Assembly: GCF_001648775.1 (NCBI RefSeq)
Contig: NZ_LVEJ01000003.1
Span: 462,308-526,307, forward strand
Source: Pseudomonas fluorescens
GTDB taxonomy: Bacteria > Pseudomonadota > Gammaproteobacteria > Pseudomonadales > Pseudomonadaceae
Length of the DNA stretch: 64,000 bases
Direction of reading: 5' to 3'
Below the pieces are notes generated by a model, which ran no database searches, was not told the origin of the DNA, and saw only the letters and a program-made list of their open reading frames with translations. Of the stretch, positions 37,097-44,678 are shown in pieces. A program made the position numbers and the translations under genes. The stretch's first letter is position 1; every line of letters starts with the position of its first letter.

Positions 37097-37876
37097 GTGA
37101 ACAAGCTTACGTCTGCGATAAAAGTCCTCGTGGTCGACGATCAGCCGTTGATTGTGGAGGAGTTGTGCGAGTTTCTCGAAAGTAACGGTTACCGCTGTGT
37201 GCCGTGTGAGTCCAGTGCACAGGCGATCGAGCGTTTCAGCGAAGACGCGGAGATTGGTCTGGTGTTGAGTGATCTGCACATGCCGGACATGGATGGCATT
37301 CAGTTGATCCAGGCGTTGCAGCGGCTGGCGGGCAAGCATCGGGCGTTCGAGGCGATCATGCTCACCGGGCGTGCTGACAAACAGGATGTGATCAAGGCGT
37401 TGCGCGCAGGGATTGCCGATTATTATCAGAAGCCGATTGAGCTGGATGAGTTGCTCGAGGGATTGCGGCGTCAGGAACTGGCGTTGCAGGAGCGGCAAAA
37501 GAATCTGCAGTTGGGGCATTTGAATCAGAAGCTGCAGTATTTGTCCGAGTCGATTGATGACCTTTATCAGGATCTGGACAAGGTGCGGCGCAGTCCGGCT
37601 TCGGCGCGTGATGTGGCGCAGGCGGGTGAGGCCGAGGCGCTGGAGATGCCGGCGATTTTCAATCAGTTGTCGCCACGGCAGCTGGATGTGGCGCGGTTGG
37701 TGGGCAAGGGGCAGACCAATTATCAGATTGCCTGTGAGTTGGGGATTACCGAGAACACGGTGAAGCTTTATGTTTCGCAGGTGTTGCGGTTGACGCATAT
37801 GCATAATCGGACGCAGTTGGCTTTGGCGCTTTCGCCGAGTGCTTCGGCTGCGCGGCAGCGGGTTACGGCGCATTGA
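37097..37876 (+). CDS. pprB: Response regulator PprB (LuxR/NarL type)
   Basis: PprB activates the Flp/Tad genes and other adhesion loci in P. aeruginosa and lowers virulence secretion. It has 259 residues from GTG 37097, chosen because GGAG lies 6 bases upstream; ATG 37085 is an alternative. The receiver (about 8-130) has VVDD, phosphoacceptor Asp59 in SDLHMPDMDG, MLTGRA and YYQKP. A coiled-coil linker (about 135-185) joins a LuxR-type helix-turn-helix (SPRQLDVARLVGKGQTNYQI, ENTVKLYVSQVL, about 200-250). The TRAP to its kinase gene is close: tadE-pprA is divergent just upstream. Confidence 0.92.
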   Translation: MNKLTSAIKVLVVDDQPLIVEELCEFLESNGYRCVPCESSAQAIERFSEDAEIGLVLSDLHMPDMDGIQLIQALQRLAGKHRAFEAIMLTGRADKQDVIKALRAGIADYYQKPIELDELLEGLRRQELALQERQKNLQLGHLNQKLQYLSESIDDLYQDLDKVRRSPASARDVAQAGEAEALEMPAIFNQLSPRQLDVARLVGKGQTNYQIACELGITENTVKLYVSQVLRLTHMHNRTQLALALSPSASAARQRVTAH

Positions 37877-37892
37877 GACTGGTTTTTTGTGT

Positions 37893-38108
37893 GTATATCC
37901 GTTGCTGCGGGTGGTGCTGATTAGGGTTCCGCCCTGACGTTCGGCCCCTCGCTGAGGCTCGGGGTTCCTTCGCTCCGGGATCGATCCGGGGGCATCGCCT
38001 CCGGTTTGCTTCGCTGCACCTCCTCTCGATGTGTTTGGCTGCGCCAAACGGTCGCTGCGCTCCCACCCCGGATCAATCCCTCCGCTCAGCCTGCCGACGG
38101 GCTCCAGG
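37893..38108. repeat. Dispersed repeat R, copy 1
   Basis: A unit of about 210 bases that recurs at 48128-48388 in the same orientation. It begins TATCCGTTGCTGCGG. It contains GATCCGGGG with a matching CCCCGGATCAATCCCTC about 80 bases on, enclosing a hairpin TTTGGCTGCGCCAAA. About 85 central bases (37983-38070) are nearly identical in the two copies. It lies directly after pprB. Confidence 0.85.
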
Positions 38109-38204
38109 ATCAAAAGCAGGCGAGCTGACACTCGGCCTATTGAGTGGTGAGAAGCACAGCGTGGTCGGTTTTGGGTTTGTGGTGGATTTGCCCCTCATCG
38201 GAAC

Positions 38205-38590
38205 GCCGCCCGCCCAGCCCTCTCCCGAGGGAGAGGGAGCCGATGGTGGGCCTTTCAAAATGGGCATTCAACTCGGTATCGCAAGTCGGCGTAGCTCTCC
38301 CAGACAACTCGGTCAGTCCCCTCTCCCTACGGGCGGTCCGACGTTTCGGGAGGGCTAGGGTGAGGGGCTTTTGATCTGTTTCGGAATCTGAGCTCAACTC
38401 GGTATTTCACGTCGGCGTAGCTCTCCCAGACAACGCGGTCAGTCCCCTCTCCCTCTGGGAGAGGGCTAGGGTGAGGGGCTTTTGATCTGTTTCGGAATCT
38501 GAGCTCAACTCGGTATTTCACGTCGGCGTAGCTCTCCCAGACAACTCGGTCAGTCCCCTCTCCCTCCGGGAGAGGGCTAGGGTGAGGGTT
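38205..38590. repeat. Array of four GGGAGAGGG palindromic repeats
   Basis: Four hairpins of the CCCTCTCCC...GGGAGAGGG class. The last two are a direct tandem repeat with a period of 111 bases (GGTCAGTCCCCTCTCCCT at 38437 and 38548). The unit at 38311 carries about 15 extra bases in its loop (GGCGGTCCGACGTTTC), which suggests an insertion into an existing hairpin. Spacers contain CTCGGTATTTCACGTCGGCG. No coding content is seen from 38109 to 38600. Confidence 0.9.
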
Positions 38591-38617
38591 GGCTTTTGGC
38601 TGTTTAAATGTGTGCCA

Positions 38618-38894
38618 GACAACCAGAACCTTCCCACAAGGTTTTCAGGTTGTCCGTCGGACGTCTGCTCTCTAGTCTTGGACCGTCGCTGAACACTCAG
38701 CGATCGGGTGTGAGAACCCGGCAACTTATGGTCATCCAGCATCTGTGCACGCATAATCGCCGCCAGCTTTCCGCTGTCTGCAATGCGTCATGGCGGCTGT
38801 GTGCGGGCAGACTTCGGTCTGGCCGGGTGTCCATAACCGGTATTCTCACCCCGCATATAGCTGCCACCTTTTGCCCCGTGAGAATGGCAGCAGG
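38618..38894 (+). ncRNA. Structured 5' leader of the DUF6124 gene, pseudoknot-capable
   Basis: This 335-base non-coding stretch (38590-38924) is packed with perfect helices: GACAACC..AACCTT/AAGGTT..GGTTGTC (38618-38654), CGCTGA-ACAC-TCAGCG (38687-38702), and CAGAC-TTCG-GTCTG with a UUCG tetraloop (38808-38821). ATTCTCAC (38842-38849) pairs with GTGAGAAT (38878-38885). GCTGCC (38860-38865), inside that loop, matches GGCAGC (38886-38891) right after it, which is H-type pseudoknot geometry. The ribosome site GGAGAG follows 20 bases later. I recall related leaders before DUF6124/DUF3077-type genes in this genus but know no named family. Confidence 0.55.
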
Positions 38895-38924
38895 TGTTGG
38901 CCGAGACTTTGGAGAGTTGTTTCA

Positions 38925-39287
38925 ATGGACAAACTGATCCCCGACCCACCCACCGAACCCACCACCCCGCTCGACGAAGCCATCCGCGCCGACAACCTCG
39001 CCAAAAACCGCGAAGCGATCAAACGCGCTCTCGATTTCTACCTCTGCCCCGAACCTGCAAAACCCCGCCAACCGAGCACAATGTTTCTCATCCATCCGAA
39101 AATCGATACCGAAAGCCTGCTCGCCCACGCCTGCGAATCCCTGGCCTCGGCCAACACACTGGCCGGTAACTTTGCTGATCAACTCGGCCGGCCCGAGCGC
39201 AATACGGCGCTGGCGATTCAGCAGATCATCATGCTGGCTGAACTGGCGGTAAACCGGGCGTTGGATCGGGTTGATCCGCAGAGCTGA
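38925..39287 (+). CDS. DUF6124-type small protein
   Basis: A 120-residue protein, start ATG 38925 with GGAGAG 8 bases upstream; the longer frame upstream runs through the structured leader. A Pro-rich N-terminus (DPPTEPTTPLDEA) leads to a helical core: KRALDFYLCP, then MFLIHPKIDTESLLAHACESLASANTLAGNFAD, and IQQIIMLAELAVNRALD. It has no signal peptide. It matches small proteins that pseudomonads carry in many copies, annotated from memory as DUF6124; the function is unknown. It is inserted between pprB and the tadD side of the Tad locus, surrounded by repeats, so it is unlikely to be part of the pilus machinery. Confidence 0.8.
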   Translation: MDKLIPDPPTEPTTPLDEAIRADNLAKNREAIKRALDFYLCPEPAKPRQPSTMFLIHPKIDTESLLAHACESLASANTLAGNFADQLGRPERNTALAIQQIIMLAELAVNRALDRVDPQS

Positions 39288-39316
39288 CCCGGCACGAGCA
39301 CCGCGTTATCGTTTAT

Positions 39317-39385
39317 CGCCAGCAGGCTGGCTCCCACAGGTGCAATGCATTTCAAAAGGTGGGAGCGAGCCTGCTCGCGAAAGCG
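39317..39385. repeat. REP doublet with one decayed unit
   Basis: A variant GCCAGCAGGCTGGCTCCCAC and a standard GGGAGCGAGCCTGCTCGCGA lie in opposite orientation. They sit between the DUF6124 gene and the convergent DUF3613 gene. Confidence 0.85.
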
Positions 39386-39405
39386 CTCGCCAACTCACCA
39401 CCTCA

Positions 39406-39678
39406 TTAATTCTTGGTCTCGATCTTCCCACCCGCATCCGGATCATAGAAATCCGGAATCTCATATTTGTACTTCTTCAGCCAGCGCTGCATCGCCAGAT
39501 CCCGCTCGGTCGCGGTCGCCGTTTGCGGCTTGGGCGAGGCGGCTTTGTTGCGGCTTTGCAGGACCAGCCAGCCTTCGGTTTCCTGTTGTTGCGCCGAGGC
39601 GGGGCCGGCGTCGATGGCGGCGGCGCTCAGGGGCAGGCTGAGCAAGGTCAGGTAGCACAGGCCTTTGAAGGGGGTCAT
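39406..39678 (-). CDS. DUF3613 periplasmic protein of the Tad operon
   Basis: A 90-residue protein with a cleavable signal (MTPFKGLCYLTLLSLPLSAAAIDA). The DUF3613 core follows: TEGWLVLQSRNKAAS, then ATERDLAMQRWLKKYKYEIPDFYD. It is the last gene of the minus-strand tad operon, 10 bases after tadD. This family regularly accompanies Tad loci in Pseudomonas and Burkholderia. The molecular role is not known to me. Confidence 0.88.
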   Translation of the reverse strand: MTPFKGLCYLTLLSLPLSAAAIDAGPASAQQQETEGWLVLQSRNKAASPKPQTATATERDLAMQRWLKKYKYEIPDFYDPDAGGKIETKN

Positions 39679-39688
39679 GGCTGTCTCC

Positions 39689-40411
39689 TTATTTGATCGA
39701 TGACGGCAGCGGATCGGCGACGGCTGCGACTTGATTGCCGGTGGCGGGTTTGGCCTTGACCGGTGCCTTGAGTTTTTCTGCGCGTTCCTGGGCTTCGGTG
39801 AATTGTGCCGGGGTCAGTTTGGCGCGGCTGACGATTTCGGCCGCTTGTGGCCAGTCGTTCTGGTACAGCAGCAAGGTGACCATGTTCAGTGTCGCCAGTT
39901 GGTTGTTCTGCTTGAGTTCGATGGCGGTAAGGAATTCGAAGCGCGCGTCGTTCAGGCGCAGTTGGTTGAGGTAGACCACGCCGAGGTCGTTGCGGATTTT
40001 TTCGTCGGTGGGCGCCAGGCGGGCGGCGCGTTGCAGGTGGGCCTGGGCCTGGCCGTTGTCGCCGCGGGCGGCGTAGAGTTGGCCGAGGCCGTGTTCGGCT
40101 TCGGCGCTCAGGCAGCCGCCGAGCAGGCCGCGGTACAGCGGCTCGGCTTCGCTGCGGCCGAGCAGGCGATAGACCTTGGCCTTGCGCAGGCGCACTTCGC
40201 TGATGTTGTCCGGCAGGCTTTGCAGGTTGGCCAGGCTGGCGTGCAGTTTGCCGTCGTTGGCCAGGTCGTCTGCAAGGTTCAGGGCCAGTTCCTGCTCCTG
40301 GGTCATTTTGCTGCAACTGCTCGGTGCCAGCAGCGCCGTCCACGGGGCCTGGCCGTCGGTGGCGCAACCGCCGAGCATCAACAGACTTGCCATGACTATC
40401 AGTACTTTCAT
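39689..40411 (-). CDS. tadD: Tad pilus assembly lipoprotein TadD (TPR)
   Basis: A 240-residue lipoprotein, start ATG 40411 with GGAGAG upstream; lipobox LGGC gives Cys16. Tetratricopeptide repeats span about 50-190 (e.g. AEHGLGQLYAARGDNGQAQAH, IRNDLGVVYLNQLRLNDARFE). TadD proteins act as pilotins or assembly scaffolds, probably for the RcpA secretin. It follows tadC after 22 bases and precedes the DUF3613 gene. Confidence 0.92.
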   Translation of the reverse strand: MKVLIVMASLLMLGGCATDGQAPWTALLAPSSCSKMTQEQELALNLADDLANDGKLHASLANLQSLPDNISEVRLRKAKVYRLLGRSEAEPLYRGLLGGCLSAEAEHGLGQLYAARGDNGQAQAHLQRAARLAPTDEKIRNDLGVVYLNQLRLNDARFEFLTAIELKQNNQLATLNMVTLLLYQNDWPQAAEIVSRAKLTPAQFTEAQERAEKLKAPVKAKPATGNQVAAVADPLPSSIK

Positions 40412-40433
40412 CAAACGCTCTCCATGAGCAAGG

Positions 40434-41318
40434 TCAGTTGGCGAATGCCCGGGCAATCGCGGTGAAGCCCGGGCCGGCGAGGACGATCAGCAGTGCCGGA
40501 AACAGAAACAGCATCATCACCACCGACATCTTCGCGGACATTTTCGAGATGTATTCCTGCAGTCGGGTCAGGCGGCGGTCATCCAGCAGTTGCTTGAGCG
40601 CCAACAGCGATTTCATCGCGCCGCCGCCCTGTTGAATCAGTTGCTGGAGGATCACGCAGGTGTCGCTGAATTCATCGACGGCGAGCATCACCGCGGCTTT
40701 GTTCAACTCCTGTCCGAGCTCCAGGCCGGAGTCGACGCGGCTGAGGATCAGGCGCAGTTCGCTGGTCAGTTCCGGTAGCAGTTTTTGCGCTTCGGTGCTG
40801 AGGACACGCAGCGCCTGTTCGACCGCCATGCCGGATTCGAAGAGGATGCGCAGCAGCGGAATGAACGTCGAAATTTCCACCGCGATGGTTTTCTGCCGAC
40901 GTGTCGCGGCGTAGGCCAAAACGCGTTTGGGCAGCAGATAACCGGCACCGGTGGCGAGCATCGGCACCAGCCAGCGGTGGTCCGCCTGCGGGAAAAACAC
41001 CTCTTGCAGAAAGATCGCCAGCCCTAGGGTTAGCAGCGGCGTACCAATCTGGCAGGCGGCAAACAGCGCGCGCTCATTGGCGCGGCGCCAGCCGATGCGG
41101 TTGAGCAGGGTCTGGGTTTCGCTGTCGATGCTGACCGAGCGCTGGCCGAACTTGCTGCTGCCCAGTGCGCGCAGCCAACTGCCGAAGCGGTTCTCGCGCA
41201 CCAGATGGCCTTGCAAACGCTGATTGACCTGACGCACCCGACGCCGCTCGGTGAGCAAATGATTGACCACCAGCAGCAGGGCGCCGAGCAGCAACATCAG
41301 GGCGGCGAGATAGACCAT
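40434..41318 (-). CDS. tadC: Tad pilus inner-membrane platform protein TadC
   Basis: A 294-residue GspF-like platform protein. Membrane helices lie at about 3-20, 90-110, 115-130 and 265-285. The T2SF domain contains EISTFIPLLRILFESGMAVEQALRVL and DTCVILQQLIQQGGGAMKSLLALKQLLDDRRL. It pairs with TadB and contacts the ATPase TadA to drive pilin into the fibre. Its ATG follows the tadB stop by a single base. Confidence 0.95.
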   Translation of the reverse strand: MVYLAALMLLLGALLLVVNHLLTERRRVRQVNQRLQGHLVRENRFGSWLRALGSSKFGQRSVSIDSETQTLLNRIGWRRANERALFAACQIGTPLLTLGLAIFLQEVFFPQADHRWLVPMLATGAGYLLPKRVLAYAATRRQKTIAVEISTFIPLLRILFESGMAVEQALRVLSTEAQKLLPELTSELRLILSRVDSGLELGQELNKAAVMLAVDEFSDTCVILQQLIQQGGGAMKSLLALKQLLDDRRLTRLQEYISKMSAKMSVVMMLFLFPALLIVLAGPGFTAIARAFAN

Positions 41319-41319
41319 G

Positions 41320-42204
41320 TCAGACGCTCCGCAACATGCGCCACAGCGCCAGGCTGCCGACCACTTGCAACACGGCGGCGCTGATCAGCATGTGCTGGCC
41401 GCTCGTGTCGTTCCACATGCCGAGCATGTAGCCGGGATTGGTCAGCATGAAGTAACTCACCAGCAACAGTGGCAGCGCGCCGAGCACCCACGCGGTCATG
41501 CGTGTTTCGCCGGTGAGGGCGCGCAGTTGCCGGGCGCCCTGATCACGTTCACGGATCAGTTTGATCAGGTTTTCCAGCAGCTCGCTGGCGTTGCCGCCGT
41601 AGCGATGGTTGACCTTCAGGCCAAGGGCGAACATGCGCAGTTCGTCCTGTTCATAGAGTTCGGCAAAGTCGCTGACGGCGTCCGGCAGATTCACCCCCAG
41701 TTGCACGTTGCGCTGGACCCGGCCCATGGCTTTTTGCAGCGGGTCTTCACTGGCTTCGATGCCGCCCATCACGGCATCGCTCAACGTGCGTCCGGACTTC
41801 AGGCTGCGTACGGTGTGATCGAGCAATTGCGGCAGTTGCTCGATCATGCGCTTGACCCGGCGCTGGTAGAGGAAGGCGATGTACAGCCGCAACACCAGCG
41901 GTGGCACGCCGATCATCAGCAGCAGGCCGATCCAGCCAGCCAACAGATAGCCGAGCCCCATCGCTACCGCCCACAGGCTCAGCCACACGCCGAAATGTTC
42001 GCTGGGACGGCCCAGCCCGGCGCGCAGAAACATCCGTTCCAGCCCCACCCATACCGGTTTTTCAACGGCCAGTTGCGGCTGGCCGGCGGCGAGGCGGTTG
42101 AGGACTTTTTCCGTCGCGGTCTTGTGCAAGCCGTGCAGGAACAGGCGGATCGACAGCCCGAGCAATATCAGGCAAATGGCGATGAGAATGACCGGTCCCA
42201 ACAT
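41320..42204 (-). CDS. tadB: Tad pilus inner-membrane platform protein TadB
   Basis: A 294-residue partner of TadC with the same GspF-like fold. N-terminal helix PVILIAICLILLGLSIRLFL, two helices at about 75-115, then the T2SF domain (QLPQLLDHTVRSLKSGRTLSDAVMGGIEASEDPLQKAM; LRMFALGLKVNHRYGGNASELLENLI) and two C-terminal helices. It is located between tadA (18 bases upstream) and tadC. Confidence 0.95.
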   Translation of the reverse strand: MLGPVILIAICLILLGLSIRLFLHGLHKTATEKVLNRLAAGQPQLAVEKPVWVGLERMFLRAGLGRPSEHFGVWLSLWAVAMGLGYLLAGWIGLLLMIGVPPLVLRLYIAFLYQRRVKRMIEQLPQLLDHTVRSLKSGRTLSDAVMGGIEASEDPLQKAMGRVQRNVQLGVNLPDAVSDFAELYEQDELRMFALGLKVNHRYGGNASELLENLIKLIRERDQGARQLRALTGETRMTAWVLGALPLLLVSYFMLTNPGYMLGMWNDTSGQHMLISAAVLQVVGSLALWRMLRSV

Positions 42205-42222
42205 ACTGCGTGCTCCTTGCCG

Positions 42223-43491
42223 TCAGCTCAGGTGGGCCTCGTGGCGCAACTTGTCGCCGGCCGGGTTGACCGCTTCGCGCAGGAAGCCGAAACCTGTGCG
42301 GCGGTCGAGGCGGAACAGGGTGTTGGTGACGTAGACGTCTTCGCGAATACCGACCACTTCCACCACCTCGCTGACGCAGCGGCGCCCGTCGGGCATACGG
42401 GTCAGCTGGATGATCACGTCGAGGGCGGCGCAGATCATCTGGCGCAGGGTGCGTTCGGCGATGGAGCGTCCGGTCAGCCCCACCAACGTCTCCAGACGCA
42501 GCAACGCATCTTGCGCATTGTTGGCGTGCACAGTGCTCATCGAACCATCGTGGCCGGTGTTCATCGCGGTGAGTACATCGACCACTTCGACGCCTCGGAT
42601 TTCACCGAGGATGATGCGGTCAGGCCGCATGCGCAGGGCGTTGCGGATCAGGTCGCTGGCCTTCACTTCGCCGTGGCCCTCGGCATTCGGCGGACGGGTT
42701 TCCAGACGCACCACGTGCGGATGGCCCAGTTGCAGCTCGGCGACGTCTTCGATGGTCACCAAGCGTTCGTGCGGGTTGATCAACTGGCTGAGGATGTTCA
42801 GCAGCGTGGTTTTGCCGGTGCCGGTGCCGCCGCTGATCAAAATATTGCAGCGCTTGCCCACCGCGTCCTGGAAGAAATCGAAGATCGCCAGGTCGATGGT
42901 TTGCATGGCCATCAGGTCGCTGCTTTTAAGCATGTCCTTGCGGAATTTGCGGATCGACAGGCAGGGGCCGTCGAGGGCAATCGGCGGAATGATTGCGTTG
43001 ACTCGACTGCCGTCCGGCAGGCGTGCGTCGACCATTGGCGAGGACTCGTCGAGCCGCCGCCCGAGTGGCGCGAGGATGCGTTGCATCACGCGTTCCACGT
43101 GGTGTGCGTCGATAAAACGCAGATCGCTCTGGTGCAGCACGCCGTCACGTTCGATGAACACCCGGTGCGGGCCGTTGACCAGAATCTCGGTCACCGATTG
43201 ATCGCGCAGCAACACTTCCAAGGGGCCGAAACCGGTGAGTTCGTCGACGATTTCTTCGGCCAGTCGTTCCATCTCATAGCGTGAGATCGCCAGGTGCAGA
43301 CGGGCGATGTATTCGGCAACTTTGTCGGTGACGAATTGCGCCAGTTGCTGGCGCGAACCTTCCAGCAGGTTTTTTCCCGACTCCTCTATCGCGTCGATGA
43401 TGTAGCGGTGCAGGACCAGTTTCAGGCCTTCGTGGTCGGTGTTGCCGACGCCATTGCGTGGCGGCGCACCGAAGAGTTTTTCTGCGCTCAT
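42223..43491 (-). CDS. tadA: Tad pilus secretion ATPase TadA
   Basis: A 422-residue CpaF/TadA-type hexameric ATPase powering pilus assembly. Walker A GGTGTGKTT lies at 221-229, the Asp box is near TIEDVAELQL, Walker B is RMRPDRIILGEIRG, and the His box is MNTGHDGSMSTVHANN. The N-terminal helical region (about 20-90) is typical for coupling to the platform proteins. Its ATG overlaps the tadZ stop (ATGA). Confidence 0.97.
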   Translation of the reverse strand: MSAEKLFGAPPRNGVGNTDHEGLKLVLHRYIIDAIEESGKNLLEGSRQQLAQFVTDKVAEYIARLHLAISRYEMERLAEEIVDELTGFGPLEVLLRDQSVTEILVNGPHRVFIERDGVLHQSDLRFIDAHHVERVMQRILAPLGRRLDESSPMVDARLPDGSRVNAIIPPIALDGPCLSIRKFRKDMLKSSDLMAMQTIDLAIFDFFQDAVGKRCNILISGGTGTGKTTLLNILSQLINPHERLVTIEDVAELQLGHPHVVRLETRPPNAEGHGEVKASDLIRNALRMRPDRIILGEIRGVEVVDVLTAMNTGHDGSMSTVHANNAQDALLRLETLVGLTGRSIAERTLRQMICAALDVIIQLTRMPDGRRCVSEVVEVVGIREDVYVTNTLFRLDRRTGFGFLREAVNPAGDKLRHEAHLS

Positions 43492-44678
43492 GAGGTGCCT
43501 CGCAAGCGATCGAACCAGGTGACTTTCGGTTTCGCCAGCCCTTCGGAGCGCTTCGCCAGCCGTTCACCGAGGGCGCGCAGGCTCTGCGTGAGTTTTTCTC
43601 GCGGGGCCAGCTCGAACAGGCTGACGCCCTGGTTTTTCGCGTTGAGGCGCACTTCCGGGGTGAGTGCCAGCGTGGCGATGACTTCGAGGTTGAAGGTCTT
43701 GCCGAGGGTTTCCGCGTTCGGAGCGACGTTGCTCAAATAGCGGTCGATCAGCAGTCGGCCGTGGTCGAGCTTCATGCCTTTTTCGCGCCACAGATTGAGC
43801 ACGGCGAGGTTGCGTCGGCAGTTGAGGACGTTCTGATCGGTGTACCACAACAACTTGTCGCAATGGCTGACGAAGGTGCGCAAGGCTTCGCTGTCGGTCT
43901 GCCCGGTGAGGTTCACGACAATGTGCTGGAAATGTTGGCGCAGTGCACTGAGCAGCATGTACAACTCGGCGGCGCTGGTGCTTTCCAGCGGTTCATCGTT
44001 GCTCGCGTAGGCAAGAATCCGCAGCCCGGCTTCAGCGCTGGTGAAGGCGCTGTCGATCAGTGTCGCGTCGAGCCTTCGCAAGTGGCGCAGGGCATCGCCG
44101 AAGTGGAACGAACTCTCCAGCCCGAGCAGGGCGAGGCTGTCACCACGGGGCAGGCCGAGGTCGAGCAGCAAGGTTTGCTGACCGCTCTTTTGCACCACCA
44201 TGGCCATGTGGTTGGCGAGCAAGGCGCCGTCGGAACTGCTTTGCACGCCGTACATCACCGTCAGCCCGCCCAGTTGCGTATTGGGGGCCACGGCCGGCAG
44301 CCGTTTACTCAGTCGGCGCACCAGCCCGGCGACTTCGCTGGAGCGTGAGCCATACGCGACGAAATCCCGCGCGCCGGCGCGCATTGCGTTGAGCACCAGT
44401 TGATTGTCCATGCCATCGCCGAGGGCAACGATTGCCAGCATCGGTTTGGCTTCCAGTGCGCCTTCGATCAGCGCGCTCTGCGCCACCACGTGTTCGCGGT
44501 CGAGGCCGACGAAGACCAGATTGGCGAACGTTACATCGACCAATGCCAGCAACTCGTCGAGGCTGCCTGCGCCGGCGCTGACCACTTGGCCGAGCGGCGC
44601 AAGGGCGCTTTGCAGCCACTCCAGATCGGTGCTGTTGCGGGTGATGGCGAGGAACGTCTGGCTTAGGCTCTGACTCAT
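43488..44678 (-). CDS. tadZ: Tad polar localisation protein TadZ/CpaE-like
   Basis: A 396-residue protein with an N-terminal receiver-like half (about 10-130) and a C-terminal MinD/ParA-like half (about 140-370). TadZ helps position the Tad apparatus, usually at a pole. The nucleotide loop is very degenerate: VMYGVQSSSDGALLANHMA stands where KGGVGKT is expected, without the catalytic lysines. Later strand LLLDLGLPRGDSLALLGLE resembles the ParA DLD region. It overlaps rcpA upstream and tadA downstream by ATGA. Confidence 0.9.
   Translation of the reverse strand: MSQSLSQTFLAITRNSTDLEWLQSALAPLGQVVSAGAGSLDELLALVDVTFANLVFVGLDREHVVAQSALIEGALEAKPMLAIVALGDGMDNQLVLNAMRAGARDFVAYGSRSSEVAGLVRRLSKRLPAVAPNTQLGGLTVMYGVQSSSDGALLANHMAMVVQKSGQQTLLLDLGLPRGDSLALLGLESSFHFGDALRHLRRLDATLIDSAFTSAEAGLRILAYASNDEPLESTSAAELYMLLSALRQHFQHIVVNLTGQTDSEALRTFVSHCDKLLWYTDQNVLNCRRNLAVLNLWREKGMKLDHGRLLIDRYLSNVAPNAETLGKTFNLEVIATLALTPEVRLNAKNQGVSLFELAPREKLTQSLRALGERLAKRSEGLAKPKVTWFDRLRGTS

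Noticed and set aside
38205..38590. Regular repeats with spacers, superficially like a CRISPR array
   Set aside because: The repeats are hairpins of over 40 bases, the spacers are near-identical to each other, there are few units, and no cas gene is nearby.
38608..38937. Open frame covering the DUF6124 leader
   Set aside because: No ribosome site, and it is in the wrong frame for the DUF6124 gene. The DNA is dominated by RNA-like helices instead.
38590..39287. A retron-type or other defence RNA-protein unit
   Set aside because: No reverse transcriptase or toxin-like gene lies next to the structured leader. The helical arrangement upstream of a ribosome site fits cis-regulation better.
41317..43284. 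A 655-codon open frame antisense to tadB and tadA
   Set aside because: It spans two clear genes on the opposite strand and has shadow-type composition.
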